Shown here: positions 12,345 through 24,542 of the stretch, one piece after another
Numbering within the stretch: the first letter of the stretch is position 1
Layout of the letters: the number at the start of each line of letters is the position of its first letter
From: Lunularia cruciata
Lineage: Eukaryota > Streptophyta > Marchantiopsida > Lunulariales > Lunulariaceae
Direction of reading: 5' to 3'
Assembly: GCA_948567375.1 (NCBI GenBank)
Contig: OX419759.1
Location: 57,885,493-57,949,492 of the forward strand
DNA length: 64,000 nt
Program-made: the position numbers and the translations under genes
The notes under the pieces: generated by a model
Told to the model about the DNA's origin: nothing
The model's database searches: none
What the model saw: the letters and a program-made list of their open reading frames with translations, nothing else

Positions 12345-14083
12345 TAGTATCCTTGATAATACATGCACAAAAATCAACACATATCGGTACTACAGTAGCA
12401 AAGCTGAGGTGAGCTCCTGATCCTACGCATTTTCTTCTAAAGATGAACTTTCAGAGTAGTGGTCTTGAAATAATAAACGTACAAATCTCTAGCTTTACAT
12501 GCATTATATCTGTGAAACTGCTAGCCCGAGGTCTCTTTTCACCCTCTCGCGAAGTATGACGGGACGAGCGCTCGGGATTGTGCATATAGTGTGCTGCACA
12601 CATTCATGATTAAATTCCCAATCAAATTAGGAATAATAATATGGAGCAACCGGTCAATCGGAAACGTGGTACGGCGGTTTGTAAGCTTTCAAGCGGAAAT
12701 GTGGCTCACGAACTTGAGCGGATGTTTGACCTTCAGTTCGAATTCGTTAGAGGGAAATAGGGCTTACATACTTTATTCGAAATCATTTAGTAACTGTCTC
12801 CTTCTGTTGCATCAGGTCCTGGTCATGACGGTCACTTGACTAGAGCATTTGGTCAGTAGTAGACATAGTAGCGCTACTGATCGCAGTTACAGATTGTTTC
12901 TGTCTGCTTGTGCAGCTGGAATTCAGCAGTCCATCGTTACTCAGCATAAATCCATCGCAAAGATGGCCGAGATTCTAAGCTGATCAAAGGTTCCATAATC
13001 GGGACATGACTCATCCCTACGAGCGATTCACGAAACTAGTTTGAGACGCAGCCTGCCACATCTGGAATGATAACACAGAGCCCTTGTCCTGCTCACATAA
13101 ACCAACAGATCTAGACAGATATGGATCGATGTCAACGAAACTTGGAAGCAGAAATCCTCAGATTTTGACAGTCTCATGTGTACGGCTTTACGCGTGTGGA
13201 GATGGTGGGTTTTACAATGTACGAACCAGCGGAGGCATTGTGCAAGAACAACTTTCTGCTTATGTACATGTGACAAGTTCCTGATTACCTCTTCATCATG
13301 TAAATCAGATTCAGTTCCTTGTCTGTATTGAATTGTACTCCCTTGGTCTCAGTTGATGCAGCTCTTTCATTACCTGTACCTCGTAGGAGCTTCTACATCA
13401 TTGGAGTGTGGAGTGCAATCTTCCGTCTTAACCGCGTTTTGGTTTAAAAAGTTCTCTGCAGGTCGTGTGTTCGAGAACTTCTCTCGAGAATAGAGACTTA
13501 TCCAGTAAAGAATCCGGAGGTTTCTATTTCTTAAACAATTTTCGGCCTGATTTCAAACACATCCAAGGCAGATGCAAGATTTTCTAGATATCCAAGAATG
13601 GTTGGTGTTAAGAGTCCGAGTTATACGTAATATCCAACAGACATATTTGACACATTAGAGTGGTCTTTCAACAACTTCTTCATCTTTCTCGCTCACTCAT
13701 AGTTATGGTTAAGATAGTCCTCATTGCCATTCTCTCCATATCGGGCATGGACAGGGCATGCTACTACTTACCTTCCAGGGACATCCCCAGATCTCTCCGG
13801 TCTGAGTAACTCCAGCTAATGTAACGACCACACCTGGGGGAAGAGAGCGAGTTGCACCATCGGTAAAATTTAATCAAGAAATTAGTAAGCAAAGTCCGAG
13901 AAATTGGACCATAGTACGATAGAAAACTTAAGCTGGGAGGTACAACCGGTAGAAACAATCAGGAAAACGTCAGAATGCATAAAATTTTAGTCTACTGAAT
14001 CAGCATAACCGCATCTCGACAGACTGATCAAAGGCATCACATATATTTCTCGTGCATGTACAAATTGCATCAGTATGTTAAGT
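12345..14083. other. Intergenic between kinase and ACS-like gene
   Basis: This is the 3' flank of both convergent genes. Nothing coding is supported. The first bases after 12345 would be the kinase 3' UTR, and 14083 downward the 3' UTR of the ACS-like gene. Confidence 0.4.
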
Positions 14084-16427
14084 TTAATTGATGGGAGTTG
14101 TCCTTTGGATGGATTGCATGAACTGCTTCAGACGGTCCAAAGCTACCACAATAGTTTGGTCATCAACGAGAGCAAAACAGAGTCTAAACCAACCGTGTTC
14201 GGGAGAGTGGCAAGCTGATCCAGGAGTTATGTTGATCCGTACATCATAAAGCAAAGTCCTCCAGAGCTCCAACTCTTGGTCTTTGTTCCCAACGGCTAGT
14301 GCCCGTCCCATGTTGACCCAGCAGAAAAACCCAGCAGTGCAATTCTCAAATTCTATACCGGCTTCATGCAGTCCACTACTCACAAGTTCCCACCTTTGCC
14401 GCAGTCTGTTCTTGTTTTCGTCTATGTAAAAGTGAAGAAATTCCTCATCAGATAGGAGGGATACGAAAATCTGTTGAGTTAGGGTAGGGACGGAACTAAA
14501 GCGAGTGAATCTCTTTGTAGCATCCAGTACGTGGCTGTTCCACGAATATAGGAGTCCAACACGAAAACCAGGAATACCGAGAATTTTAGAAAGGCCATAG
14601 ATGATATGAACTCGGGTGGGGTTCATACCAGGTGCCATGACAAGCTCGGCAACGCTGGTAAATTTCAGGGTTCCAAACACGGACCCCGCATAGATCTCAT
14701 CACAGATCAAATGAATATTTTTGTCCATAACAAATTGTAGAATCAAGAGAAGCTGATCTTCATGATATGTTCCACCAACTGGATTTGATGGGGAAGTCAT
14801 CAGGACTGCCTTCACTTTGCTTCCCTTTCTCTCCGAATCTGTAAACGCCTGCTCGAGAGCGCACTTTGTAATGCCAAAGTTATTTTCACTAAAGCTCGGA
14901 ACAGGCAAAAGGTTTACTTGACTCCGAAGAGTAATGTCCCTGTCAAATCTGCAGAAAACCAGAACATTTCTGAGGTACATTTAAGACAAAAGTCGTTTCT
15001 CCACTTCTTCAAGCTTGAGAGTTCAAGTAAGACAAGGATTCAGCTCTTCGGATTTCTCTCGGAAGAGAAATAGGCAAGCCAAAGCAATCTACATAACTCA
15101 TTCAACCACCACACAGGAACCAAGCTTCTCAAACAATTTTGGATTACCTGTTCGTTTTGACTAAACGTAAGAGCTTCAGATGGCAGAGATAATGGCCATA
15201 CCCGGGATAGTAGGGTGCTGGAACAAGGAAAACATCTCCAGGGTCAGCTAGACAAAAGCCAAGCATCTCGATGGCAGGAGTCGCACCAGTGGTTATTACC
15301 ATCTTTTCGGGATCGAAAGTAACTCCACCTCCAAAAAGCTTATTCATAAAATTCGCCACGAGCTGCAATCAAAAGAGATTGTTACAACTGAAGGGAGCCA
15401 CCAAGCAGTAAGCACTTTCCATATGTGGATTAATCTACACATCGGAACAGCCACGGATAACATGTTTTCAAGACCTTGACAGCCAGACTCTCTCTTCCTT
15501 TGTCCTTAGTTTCTTCTCAAGTAGCCATTTGTGACTACGATATGCACTTACTTCTCTAAACACGAAGAGGCCGTGATAAACATCTGGATACCCCGAAATG
15601 GCCTTGAAGTTGAGTATCTTCTCCAACTCCGGTGGCGGGGCAGTATCATGAGTGGCAAACCAACGGTCAAGCAAATCAAGTGATAACTGCAACACGTACA
15701 TCACCATGTGCACATGTCAGGTTCACCACCCAGTATTCTTCAGGGTTTCAGCGGGTAACTTCATCTGTTAGTCTCCAGAATTATAATTCACATCATCCCA
15801 TGCATATTTAACAGTATCAGACGGATGACAAAATCGAGTAACACAACTAGTATAAAACAGATAGTCGACATCCTCAGAGTATGGAGAATGTGTTCATTGT
15901 ACGCCACAAAATGGAAACGAGCCTTCACTGGCGTCATCTTCACTTTCAACCAGGATAAGTTTGAGTAGCATGGAAGCTGCCAATTATGTTAGCTCGCCCA
16001 CTTTCTGAAGCTATGAAGCGTTTGTTTCCTGTGTTGTAGAACAGGTTGTAGACATAGTGGTTGCAATCAGCGTGAGTCAAGTGTAAGTTGAGCAGCGCAT
16101 TCTCACGTTGTTTTCGGCCAAACCTAGCTGAATACATCCTTCAGGAGCATGTTTGACGTCATAGCCATTCGACTGCGCTTCATTCCACCCCATGTAATAG
16201 GGGTCCACACTGCTGTCCTCAACTATGATATCTAATGCTCGCTTCGCAACAGAAGCGGTCAGGTCCTCTTCTTGCTCAACCTTGGCAGCTCTGCAATTTA
16301 AACTTTTAATCTTCAGACCTAGTTTCAATCTCTGCGGGCGATCTTTCCTTCCGCACTCTCTCCACTGCCTAGATTTTCCACTGAATGGTGTGCCTAACAA
16401 TGCGTTGCATACCAATCGCGACGTCAT
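14084..16427 (-). CDS. ACS: 1-aminocyclopropane-1-carboxylate synthase-like PLP enzyme
   Basis: Four exons on the minus strand: 16427-16107, 15686-15552, 15362-15202 and 14948-14084. They join in phase with GT-AG borders to give 493 residues. Family landmarks appear in order: GLAENN (about 102-107, the substrate-contacting AEN motif), PYYPG (202-206), SPSNPVGGT (258-266), DEIYAGSVF (289-297), YGLSKILGIPGFRVG with the PLP lysine at 327, and RLCFA near the C-terminus. Known enzymes of this fold convert S-adenosylmethionine to ACC, the ethylene precursor, or act as related C-S lyases or aminotransferases. The residues seen do not settle which. About 50 extra N-terminal residues rich in Arg, Lys and Ser precede the domain, longer than typical angiosperm ACS, and could be a targeting sequence. 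The serine/lysine-rich regulatory tail of angiosperm type 1 ACS is not evident. Exon boundaries are my reading of the sequence. Confidence 0.85.
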
Positions 16428-16429
16428 GG

Positions 16430-18100
16430 TCGTCTACTACCTCCACCAAAATCTCACTCAGAGCACCACTGGCGAGCAAGCGTTTGTATCCCAATTTTCT
16501 TGCCAGTACGAGATATGGTCTGACTGAAGACCATTCGCCAAGGAAATAAACTTGCGAATAGGATTTAAACGCAGATATCATTTTCAAATGAAAATGATAC
16601 CCCAGGGAGGCGAAGTGTCAATCAGCTCGAATTAAGTCGTCTTAGCTTCTGGAATGACGATCCAGTTCAAACTTCCTGCAAAGAATCTTTCGCACGATCT
16701 AATCTGTTCATTGCTTCCTAAGTCTGCCCGGCACATTTCACTTCGGTTGTCCGGAAAATCGAATTGATCTCAGTGCCCTCGCACTCCACATTTCTTTGAT
16801 TATCTTTTCGTCATCTCTTCTGCGTACGCTTTAATTTTTCTGTGTTCACTGCGTCTGAGTGAGGACAAGGAGAAACTAAACAACTATTATCTGTTCATGC
16901 GTCCAGGTACTAGTTTTGGAAGTTACAGTAAGTTTCATAGATGTTGGCCTCTTGCTCTCTGGCGGTACTTTGATGAACTTCCAGTGTTTACAAAACGGCG
17001 CCAAATGACAGCATATGACATCAGCTCCTCGTACATGAGCAGGAGCTACAGTAGGAGTTCGTAACATCCATCTCATGCCCATCATTAACAAGTGCTGGTG
17101 TCCCTCATCTCATTGAATTAGACATGGAGTAGTGTATTGTTTAGTTGTTAAGGTCTTCATGTCCACGAAGTTGTGAAGTTGAATGCTTGAATAGTGAAAC
17201 CGTAGTGTAGCGCAAATCTTCCAGCGAATCTCGAGACGGGCCCCAATGGTACACAATTAATGTTCAACGTACTCGGTTACTTAACTGCCGGCATCCATCC
17301 AAAGGAATTGACGACGCGCACGATCCGATTCGTAACTCCCGAAGCTGTCACACAGCATTAAAGAGGCTATGTTAAGGGGGAGGTCACTTTCCTTGGGTTG
17401 TGGAAGGGAACCTTCCAAAGTTTTCTGATTCGATACCGCATCAAATGTCCTTCACAAAATTTCGCGCAAAGTCGAGTGTCATCGTACGCACGAATTACTC
17501 GAAAGGGGTATAGATTCCTTTTGCCCGTAGGGCGTAGTACTCCGGGGGAGGTTTTCTTTGAGTGAGATCTAAAGACGTCAGCCGGGAGGGGAGAAAACGG
17601 TAGCTTTCTGGCACAAACGCTTAATAACCCAATACGCTAACATAGTTATTGACATGCCCTAATGAGAACAAGGGCAATTCCTTATCTGTTCCCAAAAGTT
17701 ATGTTAAATCCTTGCCCGAGGATTTTCAAGCTGGTAACGTTCAAATGTTTGCGTATTAATGGTACAACGAAACTAATCGGTATTACACCATAGAAGATCA
17801 TCAAGCACCATTTCGGACAAAACTTCTAGCATACTAAATTGCTCGCAGAGCCTAAGAAGATTATCAAGCACCGTTTCGGACAAAACTTCTAGCCTACTAA
17901 GTTGCTCGCAGGGCTCAACTCTAGTTTATGTGGCTTAGTAAGTAGATGCCACGCACCTTGCACCGTATAGCTTTGCCAAACATTCATGGGGGATAATCTT
18001 CACCAGAAATTTAAATCTAATCTGCCAGGGACTAAGATCTGGCTCTTGTCGGAGCCCGGAGGTAATCTTCAACACTCTATCCCCTTCCATGATGCTACTA
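16430..18100. other. Intergenic, upstream of ACS-like gene
   Basis: This should contain the ACS-like promoter. No gene is supported. A 63-bp tandem duplication lies at 17792-17917. Confidence 0.4.
17792..17917. repeat. Tandem duplication, two copies of a 63-bp unit
   Basis: The unit starting AGAAGATCATCAAGCACC is repeated at 17855 with a handful of substitutions. Both copies contain TTTCGGACAAAACTTCTAGC. Confidence 0.85.
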
Positions 18101-18770
18101 GGGACATAGTGTTAGCTATGGCACGAGAGAGTGGATATTTGGCTTGGAGGAAATGTTAGTATGCTTGGCAGACAACAGGTGTCAATGTAAATGTATACTT
18201 GGTCTGAGATGATCAAGTGATAGTAGTGGATGTCGTGCTTAAGGACCCTATGTAAGATACAGTTTTGGAGGAAATGATTACCCATCCCTTTGGATGGATG
18301 CCGAGTGCAGCAGCAGGTTGCAAGGTCTCCAAGTATAGGGGCATGCAACGAGGTCACCTCTTTGTTCCTCTAGCCTTGGAGTTATATAGAGTGATGGACA
18401 CAACATTCGACACATTCGTCAAGGAGTGTGTGAGAGCTTATCATGTTAGGCGTTAGGGGATACCACTCTCACTCTCATACTTTATAGCATAATTAAGGCA
18501 GCATGTGTCCATTGCTTTGCAGAGTGCAATGGCTGGTGCAATTCATAGGAGAGCAATTACACGAGGTGGTGCTTCTTTGGATGCTCCAGTTTTTTGTAGA
18601 CCATATGACTTGCATAGCTCAGATACCTTAGGTGCAGTAGGGCAGATTCTCATATAGACTCTTTTGAGTCCTACCCCCATTTTACCTTTTTTGTCTCTTC
18701 CTTGTATGGCTTGATGAGGTCTTCCCATCCTTCGTGTTCTCTATGCAGTCGCCTTTTTCTTCACAACTTC
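18100..18770 (+). mobile_element. Second LINE-like 3' end, decayed
   Basis: On the plus strand, frame 18265-18456 and its continuation past a stop encode the same protein block as the element at 435-893 (KVSKYRGMQRGHLFVPLALE, then SIALQSAMAGAIHRRA). The frame is broken by TAG stops near 18454 and 18490. It is followed by the same non-coding tail: a GTAGGGCAGATT motif, CTTGATGAGGTCTTCCCATCC, and GCAGTCGCC near 18748. The copy is shorter and more decayed than the one at the window start. Confidence 0.65.
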
Positions 18771-19790
18771 TCAATGGAATCTGTGTTGCTTGCAATAAGG
18801 GGTTTCAGAAATAGTTTTACAAAAGCTCTGTAAATTTTCATGTAGATTATTGCGAAGCCTTGACTAAATCAGTACGGGTGCGGGCTTGAAGAAAAAAGGT
18901 CCCACTATGGAGTTCCGTCCAAGTTCCTTATTATTAGCACACTCCATTGGAGGTCATTCATAGAAAATAAGGGATACCGAGTTTTGTGTTGTCACACCAT
19001 AACGTATTAATTACATATTAGAGTAAATAAAGTGCCTTGTTTAGGATAGGTGAATGTGGTGGCCACCAAAGAGGGCAATGGGGTGACACGGTGATGGATG
19101 AGAATACAAATGACCAAGCAAATTAATTGTGGAGTTGGGAGATTTGTGCACAAGTTGGTGAAATGAACAAGGAGGATGAGAATGAGAAAATTGACTATGG
19201 AGAGGGAAGATTTGAGTGTGGGTTGTGTGAAGGTTGGAAGGAGGAGTGAAATCATTTGAAGTTCAATCCGAAATCCTTGTTCTAGTATTAGTTACAACAT
19301 GAAATTCTTATCTTGTTTGCTTGTGTAGTGTGCATAGAATAGAGACTGCAGTGAGAAGTGTAGAGCATGCTAAGAAGGTGTTATCTTTGGTGATTCAAGA
19401 ATCGAGTCAAAGAGTAGAACATGCCAAGAGGGAGCACATATATAGAACTAACTAGAAATATTAGAAATTTGGTTAGATTTGGAGATCTTGCAGCAAAGAT
19501 TAGAAGATGAAGATCAAGATGAAGACAAATACAAAGAAGTAGAAGGAGATTTAGATATGCTAAATTTATTGATTAGTGTGTGGGAAAATGGACATATGCA
19601 TCGATACCTTTCTAGGTATTGATGCGTATGTTACTTAACCTCATAGTCAAGAATTTTTTTTAAAATATTTTAGAAATCTCAACATGAAGGCCTTTGCCAA
19701 CTTACTAGAATGAATTTGAATTATTTTTCAGAATTATTAAATTTGATTAAAACATACACTATTTTTGAAAAAAACTACAGAAGGGAGCAA
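18770..19790. other. Intergenic, probable transposon-derived sequence
   Basis: No gene is recognisable. It lies between the LINE end and the Harbinger transposase remnant. It may contain the 5' part of the latter element, but I could not define terminal inverted repeats. Confidence 0.3.
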
Positions 19791-19799
19791 ACACTCATG

Positions 19800-20794
19800 T
19801 GGATCAAAGTAGCTCTAGCTCTAGATAGATTTGGGCATCACGGTAATGGAGCTTGTGTTGTACAAGGGTTAAATATTTGAGGCATTAGTGCAGGTCCAAC
19901 AATTGCCTTTACAGAAAGAGCTATGATAGCCATATTAGATTTGATGAGGAGTCAATTTGCATGGCTTGAGCACGAGGAGAGGAGGAGGATATCCGCAATT
20001 TTTTGCACAAAATGGTTTCCTCAATTGTGTTGGTTTGGTAGATGGAACATAGTTTCCTCTTGCTACTCGACCCACCATGGATGGAGAAATATTTTTCAGC
20101 CAAAAAGGTCATATTCTTTAATGGTAAAGTGTTTTGTGATGATAAAAGGAGAATTATACATTTTACTTGAGGTAATTTTTCTATTTTTTGTATATTTTGT
20201 TTTGTTCTTTTGTTCAATGCATTGGCGCACCTCCTTGTACATTTACAAGATTTTATGACTTGATTTGTTTATTTGCAAGAATGTAAATTTCATGTCACGA
20301 CATGACTTGTTTGAAAAAATCATCACAATGGAATGATTTGAACCAAAGAAGGGAATGTTGCAATTTTGAGGCAAAATAGTACCTTTTAGGTGATTCCAAT
20401 TATGTACCCATGCATCAACTAGTCCCAACTTTCAAGCAAGCCCAATCAAGGGACAAGCAAGAGTTCAATAAATATTTGGTGAAGGCAAGGCTGATAAATG
20501 AGCATTGTATAGGAGTATTGAAAGCTAGATGGCATTCTCTTTGTGAGCTAAGAGTGCAACTTGAAGACAATACTAGAAATGAATATTTGTTAAAGTGGGT
20601 TTCAGTGTGTATTATTTTACATAACTTTTTAATCAATAAGTCAAAAAATTTGGTCAAAAGATGATGGTGGATTTACAGAGGAAACTCAAATAGATTTAGA
20701 AATGTTTTTGCATGGAATAGAACTTGGTAGAGAAGAAAGTAGGTTAAGGGTGCAACAATGCCTTGCTCATCACCTCAGTGATATACCCGAATAA
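19800..20794 (+). pseudogene. PIF/Harbinger-type transposase remnant
   Basis: Frames shift several times, but DDE_4-type nuclease landmarks appear in order. LALDRFGHHGNG is the N-terminal helix region. NGFLNCVGLVDGT (about 20010-20045) holds the first catalytic aspartate. LLGDSNYVPMH (about 20385) holds the second, and NEHCIGVLKARWHSL (about 20488-20540) the catalytic glutamate, followed by IILHNFL. The acidic C-terminal stretch after another frameshift ends at a TAA at 20792-20794. At least three frameshifts plus stops make it non-functional. Active members cut and reinsert the element as a DNA transposon, usually with a Myb-like partner protein. Confidence 0.7.
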
Positions 20795-21767
20795 GTTTCT
20801 CTATAGTAAAGTATTCATGCTTCAAATTCTTCATATCTAATATGTTTCTTGTATTTTATACCATTATCATATCCATATCCACATCCAAGTTTACAAAAAT
20901 GTATATTGCTCCCCTGACCTGATAGAATCTTATGTAAAATTACAAGAAGGCAATTAGGGATGCCTTGTGTACATTTGTACATACCAAGTGTCACCCAATT
21001 TATGCTTGAAGTCGCTAGATAGCATAGGATGTCACCCAATTTACACTCAAAGGTGCTAGATGGCACCAGGTGTTGGCCCGTTTAGAGTCAAAGTCAATGT
21101 GTGGCACTTGGTCTTGGCCACTTTGAAGTAGAAGTCATTGGATGGCCCTAGATGATGCCCAATGTTTATAGGACGACCAATATTAATATAGGTTTTTTAG
21201 GGTGGCACCGGTCGATACTTAAGGGTAGACACTGGTGGGCACTAGGAGCCGCCCACCAACATGTATAAATTTGGGTGGTGCCCATTGGCGCTCAATGACA
21301 CCATGTATTGGCGCTTAGGGCCGTTCATTCTCTAAAGTAATAGTTGGGTGCACCGATTGGCGATTTGGCATGCCGCATGTTGCCATGGGTTGGCTTTGAT
21401 GATTCTAATTTTTGCTTCCCAAATTTGGGTTCTTTCCACTCAAATACAAATTGAGTCAATGTGGATATACATATATATTTGTCATGTGGGGACTATATAA
21501 ACCCTTCTCTTACACATATGCTCCATATTTTGGAATTTAGCCATTTTGTGGAGTCATTGGGCAAGAGCCATTTGCACTTGAGCTTCATGGGTGTTCGTAG
21601 GAGGAGGGTGTAGTTCACAACTTTTTAGAATTTTCAAGTTTCAAAGGGTGTACCCATTCAATTTCGAGTGTTGTTGGAGTTTCCTGGTAGAATAAGGGGT
21701 TTGAGTGGGATTTTTGAGAGAGTTTTTAATTTGAAGACAAGATTACCCAATTTTCAGTTCGGGACAA
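20795..21767. other. Non-coding, repetitive GGCAC/GCCCA-rich stretch
   Basis: Between about 20970 and 21420 the sequence repeats short variants of TCACCCAATTT, GGCACC and GCTAGATGGC many times in loose tandem. This resembles subterminal repeats of DNA transposons. No coding sequence is supported. Confidence 0.4.
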
Positions 21768-21993
21768 GAATTTGAAACTTCACACGAGAGGAGAGGAGGA
21801 TTCAAAATTGGGAAGGAGAGGAGAGGATTTAGGAGTATTTTCTAAACACAAGTGAGAAGAGAGAAGAGAGCAAGGAACCAGAATTTGAAACTTCACACGA
21901 GAGGAGAGGAGGATTCAAAATTGGGAAGGAGAGGAGAGGATTTGGGAGTAATTTCTAAACACAAGTGAGAAGAGAGAAGAGAGCAAGGAACCA
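21768..21993. repeat. Tandem duplication, two copies of a 113-bp unit
   Basis: The unit beginning GAATTTGAAACTTCACACGA at 21768 recurs at 21881 almost identically, including the purine-rich GGAAGGAGAGGAGAGGATTT core. Confidence 0.9.
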
Positions 21994-21999
21994 AAATTA

Positions 22000-22604
22000 T
22001 TATTTTTCCTACATTTACATATCCATGGTAGAAGTATGGGGTTATGAGAAGATTTTTGATGGTCCATACATGAGAAGTACTCAAGTAGGAGATTGGCTCA
22101 TTGGATTTCATATCATCCGACACCCAATGAACTTCATCAAATGTTGTTGGCTTAAAAAACATCAGATTTGAACTATTGTAGCTGGAATCAAGGAGGTCAA
22201 TCTCAGTGTAATTGGCCTCAAAATTACACTTGGCCTTCATTACCCATGTCCAAAGGTATTATTCTGGCCTTCTTAAGTTTTTTGTTCTCCATTTCAATGA
22301 AGTTGTTTTCACTGTTTTTGTATTTCTCCCCTTTTAGGTGTCGCAATTATCAGCACCTTTTAGGTGCTGATGTCCACCCACCGCCGTCTACATCTGTCTG
22401 GCAATGTCATCCCATGTTTATGTGACACCCATGTCTATGGGCGTCACCATGCATCACCCACAGTTTAAACCTTAAACCTTTCTGTCTTGTACTGCCTACA
22501 AGCGTCACCCAGTGCCACTGAAACCTTTTTGTTTGTAAAACCTTGTCCCGCAGCAACGTTCAACATAGTCGCACCTCAGTGGCAGCATCAATAGGCATCC
22601 ACAC
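22000..22604. other. Non-coding, repeat-derived
   Basis: No gene recognised. The stretch around 22420-22500 is rich in GCATCACCC-like motifs related in style to those at 21.0-21.4 kb. Confidence 0.3.
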
Positions 22605-23421
22605 ATGGCTTTAGGCCTCAGCCCACGCTCTGTGTTGCTATGCTCCACAGCAATCCCACCCTCAAACCTTGTCTTACGGCATTCATCCAATTTTTCCCTA
22701 TTCAGGGGCGCCATTGAGCGGCACCCAACGCCTTCCTATGTGAGGATTGAAGTTAAAGATTTTTTTTCTTGGTGGTTTTTGCAAGTTTTTCCATGTACTA
22801 AGTTTGTGAGTACTTGGGATAAGAATTCTTGCACAAGGTTGATCAAAGAGAGACAATTTCAATTGACCGTGGATATAGTTAGAGATGCACTAGCTATGCC
22901 AAGGAGGAGGATACCAAGACGAAGGACTGTTCCTTACATTGTTGTTTCAGATTGGTTTCCACAAAGAGATAGGGTTACAAAAAGCTATCTTGCAAGGCAA
23001 TGTGTGTATCCTACTTTTAGTGCATTCTTCAAGTTGATGGGTGCACATGTGGCACGGACTATTAGGCCCAATATTGTACATGGGCATTTGGTTCTTAACA
23101 CCAAGATGAAGTTGAGGAGATTTTAGCGTGGAGGATTATGATTGGAGGAGTTACCATTTAGAGCTTTCATTGCTGAGGTGGGGAGTTTGCAAAGCCAATT
23201 GAGAGTACCTAAGGACACAAGTTCAAAGCCATCTTCCTTGGGCAAATACTCGCTCATCTCTTCAAGGAAAGAGGTTTCATTCTTGAGGAGGAAGTGATGG
23301 AGAAGAGGAGATTATACAAGAGGAAGAGGATGACCATGATCATGAGGATGCAAATAGCTCAAACAAGGATAAGAGTGTTGATGATGGGAAGGATGAGGGA
23401 GAGGATAAGGATGGTGAGTGA
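22605..23421 (+). pseudogene. Unrecognised decayed ORF with acidic tail
   Basis: An open frame at 22605-23126 encodes a basic segment (PRRRIPRRRTVPYIVVSDW) followed by a hydrophobic/aromatic stretch ending at a TAG. In another frame, from about 23290, an acidic run of Glu and Asp residues extends to a stop near 23421. Together these look like one gene split by frameshifts. I do not recognise the family. Its position among transposons suggests a mobile-element protein. Confidence 0.3.
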
Positions 23422-23429
23422 TTGATTAG

Positions 23430-23840
23430 TTTGAGTTTTGGCATATATTTATATGTTTTCATTGTCTGAAAACATGAAAATTTCTATTTTATATATCATT
23501 ACCGGATTTAATAAATGATTTAGTTTAACATACCTTAATTAATGAAATTGTGTATTTACTTGATTCAAAAGTGAATTTTATTTGATGGATGACTAAATGT
23601 ACCACTTGTGAATAGTTGTTCAATAGATTTGTGTTGAGACACATGCCTTACCAATAGCAAGGTTAGGTTATGATAGTTGTAGGGAGAGAGTTCCTTCTCC
23701 ATCTTCATCGTTTGAGATAGCTCCTTCTCCCTCTTCTTCCCTTCTCCCCTTTCTCCATCTGTGGAAGGGCACCTCCTTCCATACACTTTAGAGTACTTTA
23801 CCCTCTTCTTGTTATGTTGACATCATGACTATTTTAGATG
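23430..23840. other. Non-coding, low information
   Basis: A/T-rich sequence and a pyrimidine-rich CTCCTTCTCC stretch near 23695-23760. No gene is supported. Confidence 0.3.
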
Positions 23841-23849
23841 ATTATGTTT

Positions 23850-24060
23850 GAGTGGTTGAGGAGGGAGAGAGACATTTGGTTGAGCGGGAGAGGCGATTGA
23901 AGAGTGTAGAGGAGTAAGAGAGATTAGTGCTTGAGTGCAAGAGGCGATTGGAGAGTGTAGAGGAGCGAGAGAGATAAGTTCTTGAGCATGAAAGTAGATT
24001 GGAGAGCTTTGAGGAGCATGGTAGATTGTTAGTAGAGAGAGAGACTCCTTTGTGAGCAAG
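23850..24060 (+). repeat. Imperfect 66-bp tandem repeats encoding Glu/Arg coiled coil
   Basis: About three copies of a 66-bp unit, each containing a GAGAGTGTAGAGGAG-like core. One frame reads LESVEERER-type heptads interrupted by stops. This is probably the decayed tail of a coiled-coil protein that ended just before the 5' LTR at 24092. Confidence 0.55.
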
Positions 24061-24091
24061 AGTATACTCTTGCTGCAAAGGAGGAGAGGTA

Positions 24092-24542
24092 TGTCACGCC
24101 ATTTGTAGTTCCGCATCTAGTTGCTCAGACATTGGAGTTCTAGTGATAGTAGTTAGAGTTATTCTAGTAGTTTCTCAAGGACTACTTTCCGACAGTCTGA
24201 TTTGGTGTTTGGGGTATTGACTTCACGGTGGGGCCCATCGTCACTTTGCACCGTTTGCACCATCAAGTGTGCCATCAGCGGGACCGTTAGGGTTCCAGTG
24301 CTAGCTCGAGTCTAGGGGGTATAGTTTCGAAGTGAGCTCCAAAGAGCTCACTTCTCTGATGTTGAGCCTTCGAGTTCCTGGCTATGGTGGACAGAGGCCG
24401 GTGAGCATCACCTGGATTCTCTATGCTTGAGTGGTTGTGGCTTGACTGTAATCAGTGCCCAATTGTTGGCAGTTTATAGAGTGATAGATCAAGTACTGAT
24501 CTGAGTTGAGTTGAGTTGAGGATGTTAAGCAATTTGATTACA
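24092..24542 (+). repeat. 5' LTR of the Gypsy element (possibly truncated)
   Basis: Starts TGTCACGCC and ends GATTACA, so it has TG...CA ends. It matches 34201-34650 over its whole length with scattered substitutions. Inside are GGGGCCCATCGTCAC and GAGCTCCAAAGAGCTC palindromic segments. The copy at the 3' end is preceded by a further TG-starting segment (34011-34199) that is absent here, so this LTR may have lost its upstream part. Confidence 0.75.

Noticed and set aside
16225-16527. Plus-strand open frame
   Set aside because: It is antisense to the first exon of the ACS-like gene.
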